A stretch of DNA of 64,000 nt, from positions 2,491,001-2,555,000 of the forward strand of contig NZ_BMKL01000001.1 of NCBI RefSeq assembly GCF_014644315.1. The letters are read 5' to 3'. A model generated the notes under the pieces. The model was not told the origin of the DNA and searched no databases. It was given only the letters and a program-made list of their open reading frames with translations. Shown here one piece after another: positions 37,272-47,389 of this stretch. A program made the position numbers and the translations under genes. How positions within the stretch are numbered: the stretch's first letter is position 1; each line of letters starts with the position of its first letter. Source of the stretch: Tsuneonella deserti. GTDB taxonomy: Bacteria > Pseudomonadota > Alphaproteobacteria > Sphingomonadales > Sphingomonadaceae.

Positions 37272-38183
37272 TCAGCCTTCGCGCTGCAACGGCATCGTCA
37301 GGCAATGGACGCCGCCGCCGCACGCGGTCAGTTCGTCGAGTTCGAGCTCGTGCACGGTAAAGCCGTGTTCGCGCATCATCCGGGCCACTCGCGGAGTACC
37401 AGCGGCGGCGATGATCGAATGTCCGTCGATCGACAGGACGTTGCAGCCGAGGCGGCGGGCCTCCTTGTAGGTGACCGGGATCAGCGCGATCCCGCGCGCG
37501 GCCAGCTCCGCCATGAAAGCATCGTCGAGGACATCGGTGCACGCGAGTGCGTGTTTCTCGTCGAGCATGCAGAAGATCGTGTCGAGGTGGAGGAAGTGCT
37601 CGTCGAACCGGTAGCGCAGCACATCCCAGCCATCGGCCTCGAATGGCGCGGCGAATTCGGCGGCGCCAGCCTCGTCGGTGCGTGCGCCCGATACCCCGAT
37701 GATCAAGAGTCCCGGGCGGGCAATGCACACGTCGCCGCCTTCGATCCGGCCCTGACGGATGCGGCGTGGCCTCTCGCCCAGCGCGGAGGTAGCCCAGCCG
37801 GCGATCTTGTCGACTTCGCTCGCTCGGTGGTCGAGCGCGGGGTGCAGCGCGACGAGCCCCCATGGCGTGGCGACCGCGGCATCGCGGGTAAAGCACATGT
37901 CCGCCTGACCCGCCGCTGGCGGCAGCGAATGGCAGCGCACCCCGCTGGCCTGCAAGAGTTCGCGCAGGCGACCATGCTGTGCCACTGCCCGCGCGTTGTC
38001 GGTCGAATATCCCTCGCGGAGAGCTTCTTTCGTAACCGAACAACAGGGCACTGGCGCCAGGTAGCGCGGGGTGCACAGGGCTACGTCGGTCAATCGGTGC
38101 GTTTCGCCGCGCACGCGGACAAAAGCAGGCTGAAGACGGGTTTCGGGAAAGGGACGGTGGGCAAGGGCAAAGTCGAGCTTCAT
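37272..38183 (-). CDS. Dimethylarginine dimethylaminohydrolase / arginine deiminase-type protein
   Basis: 303 residues from the ATG at 38183. It is a guanidine-modifying enzyme with A-D-M-C-F-T-R-D near residue 95, E-G-G-D-V near residue 150, and the His of H-L-D-T-I-F-C. The nucleophile Cys is in G-G-G-V-H-C-L-T near the C-terminus. Such enzymes hydrolyse methylarginines or other amidines. The substrate cannot be told from sequence. It stands alone, converging with thiSG. Confidence 0.82.
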   Translation of the reverse strand: MKLDFALAHRPFPETRLQPAFVRVRGETHRLTDVALCTPRYLAPVPCCSVTKEALREGYSTDNARAVAQHGRLRELLQASGVRCHSLPPAAGQADMCFTRDAAVATPWGLVALHPALDHRASEVDKIAGWATSALGERPRRIRQGRIEGGDVCIARPGLLIIGVSGARTDEAGAAEFAAPFEADGWDVLRYRFDEHFLHLDTIFCMLDEKHALACTDVLDDAFMAELAARGIALIPVTYKEARRLGCNVLSIDGHSIIAAAGTPRVARMMREHGFTVHELELDELTACGGGVHCLTMPLQREG

Positions 38184-38227
38184 GGCCTTACCAGCACCTC
38201 GGGCGCTGAATCGTTCCCCGTGCGTGG

Positions 38228-38242
38228 CTAACGCGATATTAA
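38228..38242. promoter_or_regulatory. CtrA-box-like sequence
   Basis: CTAA-N7-TTAA, one mismatch from the TTAA-N7-TTAA site of the cell-cycle regulator CtrA. It lies 43-57 bases before the unknown gene at 38285. It is suggestive only, since single sites occur by chance in AT-rich gaps. Confidence 0.25.
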
Positions 38243-38284
38243 CCACGTGGGGCGATCCTTGGCCATATTGAGGGGGTAGGCAGC

Positions 38285-38812
38285 ATGGCCGTCAAGAATG
38301 CCGCATCGCTGACGATTTGCGAGATGCGCGAGTTCGCCAGCTTCACCTGTGCCGAGCAGCGCTACATCCGCCGCAGCCTGGACATCGGCCTGGGACGGCA
38401 AGATGCCTTCAAGCTGTGGGCGCGCAGCGCCGACGAGTGTGCGGCGATCCGCAGCCAGTACGTCGCCTACCAGGACCTAAAGCTCCTGCGCTCCAGCGTG
38501 CCCGCAGAAACCGCGTTCGAGGCGGTCGAAGGGTTTATCGGCAAGCTGACCCGCGTCGCTGCGTTCGACCTGGCGCAAGAGCGGATCGAGTGCTTTTCCG
38601 CCTTCCGCTTCCTCTACGAGCGCCTGCTCGGCGCCGATGCGCGGCCTTGGCTGCCGAGCGCGTTCTGCGCCGCGGCCGCGCTGCCGCAGATCCGCCCGAG
38701 CCGCCGCAAGGTGCTGCTGCAGAGCCTGAGCGAAGCCGCCGCCACCGCGCCCGGGTGGAGCGATCGTGCTCCGAGCTTCTACCCGGAATATATCGAGCGG
38801 GAGGCTGCCTGA
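38285..38812 (+). CDS. Protein of unknown function, first of a two-gene unit
   Basis: 175 residues, soluble, with no signal peptide. It is predicted mostly helical and contains several Cys and aromatic residues (F-T-C-A-E-Q-R-Y-I-R-R-S-L-D, E-R-I-E-C-F-S-A-F-R-F-L-Y). It ends with a Trp-Ser-Asp-Arg and Tyr-rich segment. I do not recognise the family. A CtrA-like box lies just upstream. The next gene starts 40 bases later and encodes a HEPN-like protein, so the two may act together. Confidence 0.65.
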   Translation: MAVKNAASLTICEMREFASFTCAEQRYIRRSLDIGLGRQDAFKLWARSADECAAIRSQYVAYQDLKLLRSSVPAETAFEAVEGFIGKLTRVAAFDLAQERIECFSAFRFLYERLLGADARPWLPSAFCAAAALPQIRPSRRKVLLQSLSEAAATAPGWSDRAPSFYPEYIEREAA

Positions 38813-38852
38813 GGGAAGCTTCGCTTAAGGAATTCGCTCATAAAACGGAGCG

Positions 38853-39356
38853 ATGTCAGCCTTAGGCAACCATTCTCAGTTCGATGTCGCGGGCGAGCCA
38901 CTGCGCAACGTGGCCCCGCTTTGGCGCGGCGCGATGATCGAGCGCTACGCCCGGACCGAGCATTTCGTTCTCAGGTCCCTCAAATGCCTCGCGCAGCATC
39001 GCATCGCGCTGTGCGATAACGCATTTGCGCCCCTCCCCAAGGTGCGGCTGAACGCGCTTATCTTGGCGCTACGGAAAAACGATTTCGAGCAGCGCCAGTT
39101 GCCTGCGCTTGCATCGCTCGAGGATCTTCAGTCCCGCTGGGACGAGCGAAATGCATTGTCTCATGGGCGATTCCGCGTCGGCGCCCGCTCCGTGACCGTG
39201 ATATGGACGGCCATGGACAAGGGGCCGGTCGAGAAAAACCTCACCTTGCAGGTTACCGACATGCTGGAGAGGCTGGCCGCGCTCGATACCCTGCAGCGCG
39301 TATTGGGGGCGCGGCTCGGTCATGTCGATGCCGCATGCAAGCGCAGGGCGCCCTAG
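38853..39356 (+). CDS. HEPN-like domain protein, candidate RNase
   Basis: 167 residues with GGAG upstream. Helices near residues 24-50, 65-80 and 90-106 hold R-x-E near the start (R-T-E-H-F-V-L), and R99-N100-A-L-S-H104. The R-N-x3-H run matches the R-x4-6-H motif of HEPN ribonucleases, where a polar residue follows the Arg. The strand-rich C-terminal part (R-S-V-T-V-I-W-T, L-T-L-Q-V) is less typical. Function by sequence alone is unproven. Its TAG stop overlaps the acyl-CoA ligase stop (CTAG) on the opposite strand. Confidence 0.6.
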   Translation: MSALGNHSQFDVAGEPLRNVAPLWRGAMIERYARTEHFVLRSLKCLAQHRIALCDNAFAPLPKVRLNALILALRKNDFEQRQLPALASLEDLQSRWDERNALSHGRFRVGARSVTVIWTAMDKGPVEKNLTLQVTDMLERLAALDTLQRVLGARLGHVDAACKRRAP

Positions 39357-41149
39357 CTCTTGTAGAGAGCGTCCATCCGCGCGCCATACCGCTCGCGGAT
39401 CTTGTGCCGGCGTATCTTGAGGCTCGGGGTCATTTCCTCGTTGTCGGTGGTGAACGGCTCGTCCGCGAAGGCGAACTGGCGGACCTTCTCGATCACCGAC
39501 AGCTCCTTGTTCGTCCGGTCGACCGCCGCGCGTACCGCGCTGCGGAACGCGGGCAGGTCCTGCAGCGCCTTGAAATCCAGCTTTTCGTCGTTTGCCTTGG
39601 CCCACTCAAGCGCCCATTCGGCATCCGGGACGATCAGGCCCACCAGGTAAGGCCGCCGGTCGCCGCTGACCATCGCCTGGGCGATCTCAGGCTGGAGCGT
39701 CAGCATGCCCTCCACCTTCTGCGGGGCCACGTTGTCGCCCTTGTCGTTGACGATCATGTCCTTCTTGCGATCGGTGATCACGATGCGGCCCTGCGCGTCC
39801 AGGTGGCCGATATCACCGGTGTGGAGCCAGCCGTCCTTGAGCGCCTTCTCGGTTTCGGCCTTGTTCTGCCAGTAGCCATGCATCACCAGCTCGCCGCGGA
39901 CGAGGATCTCGCCATCCTCGGCAATCCTGACCTCGACCCCTTTGAGCGGCGGGCCGACCGTGTCCATCTTGATACCCGCCCTGGGGCGGTTGCAGCTGAT
40001 GACCGGGCCGGCTTCGGTCTGACCGTAGCCCTGCAGCATCGTCAGCCCCATCGCCTCGAAGAAGGTGCCGACTTCGGGGTTAAGCGGCGCACCGCCCGAA
40101 ACCATCGCCTTGATCCGCCCGCCGAAACGCGCGCGGATCTTGGGCCGCAGCAGCTTCTCGATGACGAGGTCGATCGGCCGGTCGCGCAGGCGCTTCCTCG
40201 GCTGGCCGGCGATCTCCAGTGCGCGGGTCATGAGGTAATTGGGCACCTTGCCCTGCTTTTCGACCAGCTTCATTATCCGCGCGCGCAGCACCTCGAACAG
40301 GCGCGGGACCACGACCATGATCGTCGGCTTCGTCTCCTCGATATTGCTGGCGAGCTTCTCGAGCCCTTCCGAATAGAAGATCTCCGCCCCGCATCCGATA
40401 GGGAGGAACTGCCCACCCGTGTGTTCATAGGCATGGGACAGCGGCAGGAACGAGAGGAAGCGCTCGTCGTCGTCAAGCCCGAAATCCTGCGCGAGCACTT
40501 CGGCCGCCCCCGCAACGTTGCACAGGATCGCGCCGTGGTGCTGCAACACGCCGCGCGGCGCGCCGCCGGTGCCGCTGGTGTAGATGATGCAGGCGGTATC
40601 GCCGCGGCCGATGCCGGAGATACGGGAATCAACCGCCCGCCGCGCTTCGGTCGTGTCGCCCTCGAGCAGCGTTTCCCAGGGGTGGCAGGCAATCTGGCCG
40701 CCCTGGTACTGGCGGATGCCGTCGATCGGTATGACGATTTCCGCGATCCCGGTGCGCATCATCGCCGGGATGAGCGGCACCGATAGCTTTTCGGTCGATA
40801 CGATCACCGCCCTCGCGCCAGAATTATCGAGGATGTGCTGGTGATCGCGCTCCGTATTGGTGACGTAGGCCGGCACGGTAACGCAGCCAGCGGCCATGAT
40901 CGCCAGGTCCGCGATGCACCATTCGGGGCGGTTTTCAGAGACAAGCGCCACCCGATCGCCATCCCCCAGACCCAGCCGGCGCAGGCTCTCGGCAAGCAGG
41001 CACACCTGTTCGGCCACTTCGCGCCACGAACGCGTGCGCCACTCGCCGCCGCTCTTCGCGCCCAGGAAAGGACGATCCCCCCTTGTGTCGGCCCGCCTGA
41101 GGAAGAGCGCGACGAGATTGTTGGCGGAATCGATATCGCTCAGCTGCAA
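39353..41149 (-). CDS. Long-chain fatty acid-CoA ligase (AMP-dependent)
   Basis: 598 residues from a TTG start. The adenylation motifs are I-I-Y-T-S-G-T-G-G-A-P-R-G (near residue 190), G-Y-G-Q-T-E-A-G-P and G-W-L-H-T-G-D-I-G. It activates a long-chain fatty acid to acyl-CoA and may be membrane-associated. It converges on the HEPN-like gene, sharing four bases. Substrate range is not evident. Confidence 0.9.
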   Translation of the reverse strand: MQLSDIDSANNLVALFLRRADTRGDRPFLGAKSGGEWRTRSWREVAEQVCLLAESLRRLGLGDGDRVALVSENRPEWCIADLAIMAAGCVTVPAYVTNTERDHQHILDNSGARAVIVSTEKLSVPLIPAMMRTGIAEIVIPIDGIRQYQGGQIACHPWETLLEGDTTEARRAVDSRISGIGRGDTACIIYTSGTGGAPRGVLQHHGAILCNVAGAAEVLAQDFGLDDDERFLSFLPLSHAYEHTGGQFLPIGCGAEIFYSEGLEKLASNIEETKPTIMVVVPRLFEVLRARIMKLVEKQGKVPNYLMTRALEIAGQPRKRLRDRPIDLVIEKLLRPKIRARFGGRIKAMVSGGAPLNPEVGTFFEAMGLTMLQGYGQTEAGPVISCNRPRAGIKMDTVGPPLKGVEVRIAEDGEILVRGELVMHGYWQNKAETEKALKDGWLHTGDIGHLDAQGRIVITDRKKDMIVNDKGDNVAPQKVEGMLTLQPEIAQAMVSGDRRPYLVGLIVPDAEWALEWAKANDEKLDFKALQDLPAFRSAVRAAVDRTNKELSVIEKVRQFAFADEPFTTDNEEMTPSLKIRRHKIRERYGARMDALYKS

Positions 41150-41226
41150 GGCTCTGGCTCCCTCAAACCGTCTTGCCGTTCAGGGACGGGGACTTAGGGC
41201 GGGCGCGCGCCAGCGGCAAGCGGAGG

Positions 41227-42948
41227 CTACTCCGCCTTCCAGGCGCCCTCGCTGCGCGGATCCGCGGCTCCCACCCAGGCTCCGCCGATCCGCCTGGCGG
41301 CGTTGGCCTTGAGCGGCAGCCTGCGCGCTTCGACCTTGTGTCCCAGGGCCCGCAGAGCGGGAGCCATCGCGGCAAGAGATGTCCCCTCTTCGACGATCAC
41401 CGTGTCGCCGGGGCTGAACAGCACCGGCAGCGCCAGCGCCCGGTCGGGAGCCAGGCCGAAATCGATCATGGCGATCAGGTTCTTGGCCGTCTGCACGGGA
41501 ATCGTCGCACCGCCCGCCGCGCCGACTGCGATCATGAGGCGGCCAGCGGCATCATAGACAAGCGTCGGGCTCATCGAGCTGCGCGGACGCTTGCCACCCT
41601 CGACCCGGTTGGCGACAGGCACGCCGTTGACGCTCGGCACGTTGCTGAAATCGGTCAGCTCGTTGTTGAGATAGAAACCGTCCACCACCAGGCCCGACCC
41701 GAAGGCGCTTTCAATGGTGGAGGTATAGCTGACCCCGTTGCCCCAGCGGTCTATGGCGACGAAGTGCGAAGTCCCGTGCTCTTCGGGCTCGTCCCCATCG
41801 GCCAAAGCCAACGCGCCCGGAACAGGGCCCGCCGTCACCGCGGGCATGGTGCGGTCGGCCGCGATCAGGCTACCGCGGGCCGCGAGATAATCGGGATCGG
41901 TCATTCCCGCGACCGGCACGGTGACGAAATCGGCATCGCCCGAGAACTTCTCCCGGTCGGCGTAGGCGAGCCGCTGCGATTCGGCGAAAAGGTGCCAGAA
42001 AGTCGGCGAATCGGGCCCCATCGCCTGGAGGTCGAAACGTTCAAGCTGCTTGAGGATGGCATAGACCGTGGTCGCCCCGGAGGAGGGCGGACCCATTCCG
42101 CAGATGCGATAGGTCCGGTACGTGCCGCAAACCGGCGGGCGGTCCTTCGCGCTGTAGCTGGTCACGTCGGTGACGGTCATCGGGCGGGGCCGGGGCGTGT
42201 CGGCAGCCACTTCGGCGGCGATCGCGCGCGCCTGCGCCCCTTCGTAGAAAGCGTCCGCGCCATCGCTGGCCAGCCGCTGCATCGTGCTCGCCAGAGCTGG
42301 GTTCCGCACCGTGGTTCCCACCGGCAGCGCCTGGCCACCGGGGTCGTAGAACAGCGCCCGCCCATCGGCATCGCGCGCGCCTGTCGCCCGCTCGCCATCG
42401 AGCGCGTCATGAAGGCGCGGGGAGATTGCGAAGCCATCTCGTGCAAGCGCGATCGCCGGGGCGAACAGGGCGCTCCAGGGAAGCTTGCCGTTTTCCTTGT
42501 GCGCCCGGGCGGCCAGGCGGAGGTTGCCCGGTACCCCGACGCTCAGGCCGCTCGCCTGGGCCTGGGGGAAGGGCAGCGGCTTGCCATTAGGCCCGAAGAA
42601 CCAGTCCCCCGTCGCGCCGGCTGGAGCCGTCTCGCGCCCGTCGATGGTGGAGACGTGACCCGCCGCGTCGCCGCGTACAAAGAAGCCGCCGCCGCCGATG
42701 CCCGAGCTCTGCGGTTCGACCACCGTGAGTGCGAGCATCGTCGCGATCGCTGCGTCGGTCGCGCTGCCGCCCTGGCGGAGCATGGCCATCCCGGCTTCGA
42801 CCGCGCGCGGGTCGGCTGCCGAAACCAGGCCTGTGGCGGGAGCCGCCGCGTCGCCGGGCGGGACGTGATCGGCAACCGGGGCGGGAAGGGTGGCGCAACC
42901 GGCGAGAAGCGGCAGCGCGAAGGCGGACAGGAGGAAGCGGCGAGCCAT
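41227..42948 (-). CDS. ggt: Gamma-glutamyltransferase, lipoprotein form
   Basis: 573 residues from the ATG at 42948, with a lipobox L-L-A-G-C at about residue 15-18, so the protein is probably a periplasm-facing lipoprotein. The nucleophile Thr near residue 393 is in H-G-T-S-H-F-V-A-I-D, where autoproteolysis splits the chain. G-I-G-G-G-G-F-F and P-P-S-S-G-A-T-T are present. It cleaves gamma-glutamyl bonds, notably of glutathione. It follows pyrD by 11 bases. Confidence 0.93.
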   Translation of the reverse strand: MARRFLLSAFALPLLAGCATLPAPVADHVPPGDAAAPATGLVSAADPRAVEAGMAMLRQGGSATDAAIATMLALTVVEPQSSGIGGGGFFVRGDAAGHVSTIDGRETAPAGATGDWFFGPNGKPLPFPQAQASGLSVGVPGNLRLAARAHKENGKLPWSALFAPAIALARDGFAISPRLHDALDGERATGARDADGRALFYDPGGQALPVGTTVRNPALASTMQRLASDGADAFYEGAQARAIAAEVAADTPRPRPMTVTDVTSYSAKDRPPVCGTYRTYRICGMGPPSSGATTVYAILKQLERFDLQAMGPDSPTFWHLFAESQRLAYADREKFSGDADFVTVPVAGMTDPDYLAARGSLIAADRTMPAVTAGPVPGALALADGDEPEEHGTSHFVAIDRWGNGVSYTSTIESAFGSGLVVDGFYLNNELTDFSNVPSVNGVPVANRVEGGKRPRSSMSPTLVYDAAGRLMIAVGAAGGATIPVQTAKNLIAMIDFGLAPDRALALPVLFSPGDTVIVEEGTSLAAMAPALRALGHKVEARRLPLKANAARRIGGAWVGAADPRSEGAWKAE

Positions 42949-42959
42949 GGCCGCCACGG

Positions 42960-43985
42960 CTATTCGCTTCCCACCGCCTCGGCAATCGAATTGAACCCGT
43001 CGCGCCGCATCAGCGCCTCGAACCCGCGCGTGATGCGTCGGGCAAGACCGGGGCCTTCATAAACCAGCGCGGTGTAAAGCTGGACGAGAGTAGCGCCTGC
43101 GCGGATGCGCTCCCATGCCTGCTCGGCGCTGGCGATGCCGCCCACGCCGATCAGCGGCAGCTGACCGCCCGCAACGGAGCGAAAACGCCGCAGCTGCGCG
43201 AGCGCCAGATCATGCAGCGGCGCGCCCGACAGGCCGCCTTTCTCGCCCGCATGGGCGGAGCGGAGTGGCGGTCGGCTGATGGTGGTATTGGCCACGATCA
43301 GCCCGGCAATCCCGTTGTCGATCGCCGCCCGGACGATCCGTTCGTGGTCGCCATCTGCCAGATCCGGCGCGACTTTGAGAAATACCGGCGGGTCGGCCGG
43401 CCGGCGGTCGGCGGCGATGGCCGAAAGCAATGCCGCCAGTTCCCCTTCGGCCTGGAGGTCGCGCAGACCCGGCGTGTTGGGCGAACTGATGTTGACCGTC
43501 AGGTAATCGGCGACCGGCGCAAAGGTCGCGATCCCCGCCAGATAGTCGGCGATCCTGTCGGAAGAATCCTTGTTCGCGCCGACGTTCACCCCAACCACGC
43601 CGCGTCGCTTGCGCTTCGTCAGGCGGGCGAGCGCTGCCACCGCTCCGCCGTTGTTGAATCCCATGCGGTTGATGACGGCGCGGTCTTCTCTCAGGCGGAA
43701 CAGACGCGGACGAGGGTTTCCAGGCTGGGGACGCGGAGTGATCGAACCGACTTCGGCAAAGCCGAAGCCGAGCCGCAGCACAGCGTCAGGGACGGCGGCA
43801 TCCTTGTCGAATCCCGCAGCGAGTCCCACGGGGTTGGGAAAGTCGAGGCCGGCCACGCGAATCGCCAGCGGACCGGCGGCAGCCGGTCCCGGCGCAGGCA
43901 CCAGGCCCAGGGCGCCCATCGTAAGCCGATGCGCAGCCTCGGGCTCGAGCGCGAAGAGGGCAGGGGCTATGAGGCGGTACACCAT
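42960..43985 (-). CDS. pyrD: Dihydroorotate dehydrogenase (quinone), class 2
   Basis: 341 residues from the ATG at 43985. It has N-terminal membrane-associating helices ([12 protein letters not shown]), then [18 protein letters not shown], and [10 protein letters not shown] with the catalytic Ser. It oxidises dihydroorotate to orotate with FMN and passes electrons to quinone. The upstream neighbour is the 44.2 kb terminator region on the other strand. Confidence 0.95.
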   Translation of the reverse strand: MVYRLIAPALFALEPEAAHRLTMGALGLVPAPGPAAAGPLAIRVAGLDFPNPVGLAAGFDKDAAVPDAVLRLGFGFAEVGSITPRPQPGNPRPRLFRLREDRAVINRMGFNNGGAVAALARLTKRKRRGVVGVNVGANKDSSDRIADYLAGIATFAPVADYLTVNISSPNTPGLRDLQAEGELAALLSAIAADRRPADPPVFLKVAPDLADGDHERIVRAAIDNGIAGLIVANTTISRPPLRSAHAGEKGGLSGAPLHDLALAQLRRFRSVAGGQLPLIGVGGIASAEQAWERIRAGATLVQLYTALVYEGPGLARRITRGFEALMRRDGFNSIAEAVGSE

Positions 43986-44049
43986 CCGAGCCACCGCCTC
44001 TGCCAAGAACCGGGTTCACTGTCGAGCGCCGCGCAGATGTATCGATTTT

Positions 44050-44176
44050 GGACGAAAATGGCTGAATCATCCATCAAAGCTGTCGCTTTCATACAATGCG
44101 ATGGCCAGCGACTCAGCTAATAAGACCGTGCGACCCGAAGGGCTCGAAGCTTCCAGCGACGAGTTCCTCTACTTTC
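44050..44176 (+). ncRNA. Candidate small RNA ended by the 44.2 kb terminator
   Basis: The 254-base gap between pyrD and the hemerythrin-like gene ends in a very strong plus-strand terminator, yet there is no supported plus-strand protein gene before it. TACAAT at 44092-44097 is a plausible -10, but no good -35 matches it. The stretch just before the stem is pyrimidine-rich. Its start is only guessed. It could also be leader or spacer RNA. Confidence 0.3.
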
Positions 44177-44213
44177 AAGCGGCCTCGGTTCTTTTACCGG
44201 GGCCGCTTTTTTT
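44177..44213 (+). terminator. Strong intrinsic terminator on the plus strand
   Basis: AAGCGGCCTCGG (44177-44188) pairs with CCGGGGCCGCTT (44197-44208), 12 pairs including one T-G, with an 8-base loop, followed immediately by more T (44209-44213, giving a run of seven T from 44207). No plus-strand protein gene is supported upstream, so it probably ends a small RNA. It may also protect the facing hemerythrin-like gene. Confidence 0.85.
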
Positions 44214-44239
44214 CGCCTCTTCCAGTAACGGCTCTGCAT

Positions 44240-44800
44240 TCAGGCGAGCTTGAGCCCTTCCTTATTCATTGCCTTTGTCAATTCGCCGTTTTCCTGCTCG
44301 TTCAGCGCCGCGCGAAGTTTCGGAAAGTGCTCGTTTTCTTCAAGCGCCATGTGCTCTTCCAGCTCGTTTCGCAGCGCGCGAACTTTTTCCAGCCACCGTG
44401 CATCGTCGCGCTGCATCTCGGTCAACTCGAACAGCAACTGTTTCACGCCGGCATGGTCTTCGTTCAGCCCTTGCGCGGCCGCGAGCAATTCGCGTTGCCG
44501 CATCGAGGCGTAGACGGTGTTCTCCTCCTGGAAGGAGTGCTTGCCGATCATGTGCTTGAGTTGGGCCAGGAGGATCGACCGGCGCGCCGTGTCATCCGGA
44601 TCCGTTTTCTCGATCACGCCGATCAGCGCGAGCGTCGCCTTGTGCTCGGCCGCGAGCGCCTCGTCCCACGCGCCCTTCAGCATCGTCGGAGTCTGGACTG
44701 CCAGCTTGCGTGCCGGGTTGGCGAGCAGGCCCAGCAACAACCCGGCTCCACCCGCGAGCAGCATGGGAACGGTGCCGCCATCCTTGTTGAAATCGGCCAT
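44240..44800 (-). CDS. Hemerythrin-like domain protein
   Basis: 186 residues. After a glycine- and leucine-rich N-terminal segment (about 12-30) that may bind a membrane, four helices hold the His/Glu pattern: A-E-H-K, K-H-S-F-Q-E-E, N-E-D-H-A-G-V and E-E-H-M-A-L-E-E-N-E-H. These are typical ligands of a non-heme diiron site. It may sense or store oxygen, nitric oxide or iron. It faces the Rrf2/SUF operon across a 172-base gap. Confidence 0.85.
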   Translation of the reverse strand: MADFNKDGGTVPMLLAGGAGLLLGLLANPARKLAVQTPTMLKGAWDEALAAEHKATLALIGVIEKTDPDDTARRSILLAQLKHMIGKHSFQEENTVYASMRQRELLAAAQGLNEDHAGVKQLLFELTEMQRDDARWLEKVRALRNELEEHMALEENEHFPKLRAALNEQENGELTKAMNKEGLKLA

Positions 44801-44932
44801 CGCTCAATCTCCTGTAACGGGCCCCCTGTAACGAGGGGCCAACGCGGCCCGTGCAGGCCCGTTCCGGCCGACCGATGAAAACGATTCGCAACAAAGCATT
44901 GCGTGTTGAAACGGTGTCTCCTTGGGACTAGG

Positions 44933-44957
44933 TAATCGGACCAATTCAATCCGATTA
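44933..44957. promoter_or_regulatory. Operator dyad before the Rrf2/SUF operon
   Basis: TAATCGGA (44933-44940), a 9-base spacer CCAATTCAA and TCCGATTA (44950-44957) form a perfect 8-base inverted repeat ending 15 bases before the Rrf2 ATG. A TTGAAA at 44906-44911 lies 21 bases upstream, so the dyad would sit over the start-site region. The natural reader is the Rrf2 protein itself, as with IscR autorepression. This link is inferred. Confidence 0.6.
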
Positions 44958-44972
44958 GGCCCAGCCGCGTCC

Positions 44973-45374
44973 ATGCGCCTTTCCAATCTCGCCGATTACG
45001 CTGTTGTCACGATGGGCGCTGCTGCCCGTCATTGCGGTGGGGGACGCACCAGCGCGGCCGAATTGGCCGCGGAAACCGGGTTGCCCGCCCCCACGGTGGC
45101 CAAGCTGGTCAGCCGGTTGACGGCGGCGGGCCTGCTGCGCTCCACGCGCGGGGCCAACGGCGGGCTCCAGCTCGCCCGTCCCGCGGCGGCGATCACCTTG
45201 GCCGACATCGTCGAAGCGGTCGAAGGTCCGATCGCGCTGACGTTGTGCAGCGAAGGACGGGGCGATTGCGCGGTCGAGGCCGGGTGCGCGGTTCGTCCGC
45301 ACTGGCCGGTGGTGAACGAGGCGTTGCGCGGGGCGCTGGCGAACGTCTCGCTGATCCAGCTGAGCAGGCATTGA
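44973..45374 (+). CDS. Rrf2 family regulator of the SUF operon
   Basis: 133 residues from the ATG at 44973; a longer reading is unlikely. An N-terminal winged helix ([11 protein letters not shown] and [13 protein letters not shown]) is followed by a C-terminal Cys cluster C92, C99, C105 and H110. This is the IscR/RirA-like arrangement for a cluster. It probably senses iron-sulfur status and controls sufB onward, 5 bases away. A perfect dyad lies just upstream. Confidence 0.9.
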   Translation: MRLSNLADYAVVTMGAAARHCGGGRTSAAELAAETGLPAPTVAKLVSRLTAAGLLRSTRGANGGLQLARPAAAITLADIVEAVEGPIALTLCSEGRGDCAVEAGCAVRPHWPVVNEALRGALANVSLIQLSRH

Positions 45375-45379
45375 GAAAG

Positions 45380-46869
<1,490 letters not shown>

Positions 46870-46873
<4 letters not shown>

Positions 46874-47370
46874 CCGAGCGCAAGACTCTCGGCGTAAAGA
46901 CGGACGCAGCCGCTCCCGCGATCAGGAAGAAGGGGCGGGGCTGGGAAATCTCGGAGAAGCGCCTCGATGCGCTGCACGACCGGGCGCGCGAGATGCGGCG
47001 GCATTCGAGCCCGGCGCACAAGGCGCTCGCCGAGCGTTTCGCCAAGGCCGATCTCGGCAAGTACAAGTTCACCCGCCACGCGGTAATCGGCTCCGCGATC
47101 GTCGATTTCGGCTGCCCGATGCTCGGCATGGCGTTGTCGATCGACGAGGAAGGGGTGGATCCGGCCATCGCGACGCGGCGCGACAAGAGCCTGGAAGCGG
47201 TCGGCATCCGCGTGATGCGGGTGAAGGCGAGCGATATTCTCGAGGACATGGACGCCGTGCTCGCGCGGATCACCGCCGGCATGAAAATGCGCATGGCCGA
47301 CAAGAAAAGCCGCGCGCGCGAACACGCGGCGGCGAACCCGCGGCAGGACTGGTCGAGGCCGAAGCGGTGA
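46870..47370 (+). CDS. DUF559-fold protein with lost catalytic residues, within SUF operon
   Basis: 166 residues, ATGA-coupled to sufB. It has the DUF559 (PD-(D/E)xK nuclease fold) signature [18 protein letters not shown] and [11 protein letters not shown]. Asp79 of I-V-D-F is kept. The usual E of V-E-L-D-G is Ser90 (S-I-D-E-E) and the usual first Glu is His50. This argues for a protein that no longer cuts DNA. Position in the SUF operon suggests a new role in cluster assembly. The C-terminus is basic. Confidence 0.8.
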
Positions 47371-47389
47371 TGCTCACCCCCACACCCCA

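Noticed and set aside
39203..40786. 527-codon open frame opposite the acyl-CoA ligase
   Set aside because: Antisense shadow of a gene with intact adenylation motifs.
41173..43062. 629-codon open frame on the plus strand opposite gamma-glutamyltransferase
   Set aside because: The minus-strand protein has clear catalytic motifs and a lipobox. The plus frame is Arg- and Ala-rich without any known fold.
44101..44253. Small plus-strand frame ATG...TGA through the 44.2 kb gap
   Set aside because: The strong terminator (44177-44213) lies inside the frame, there is no ribosome site, and the end overlaps the hemerythrin-like gene.
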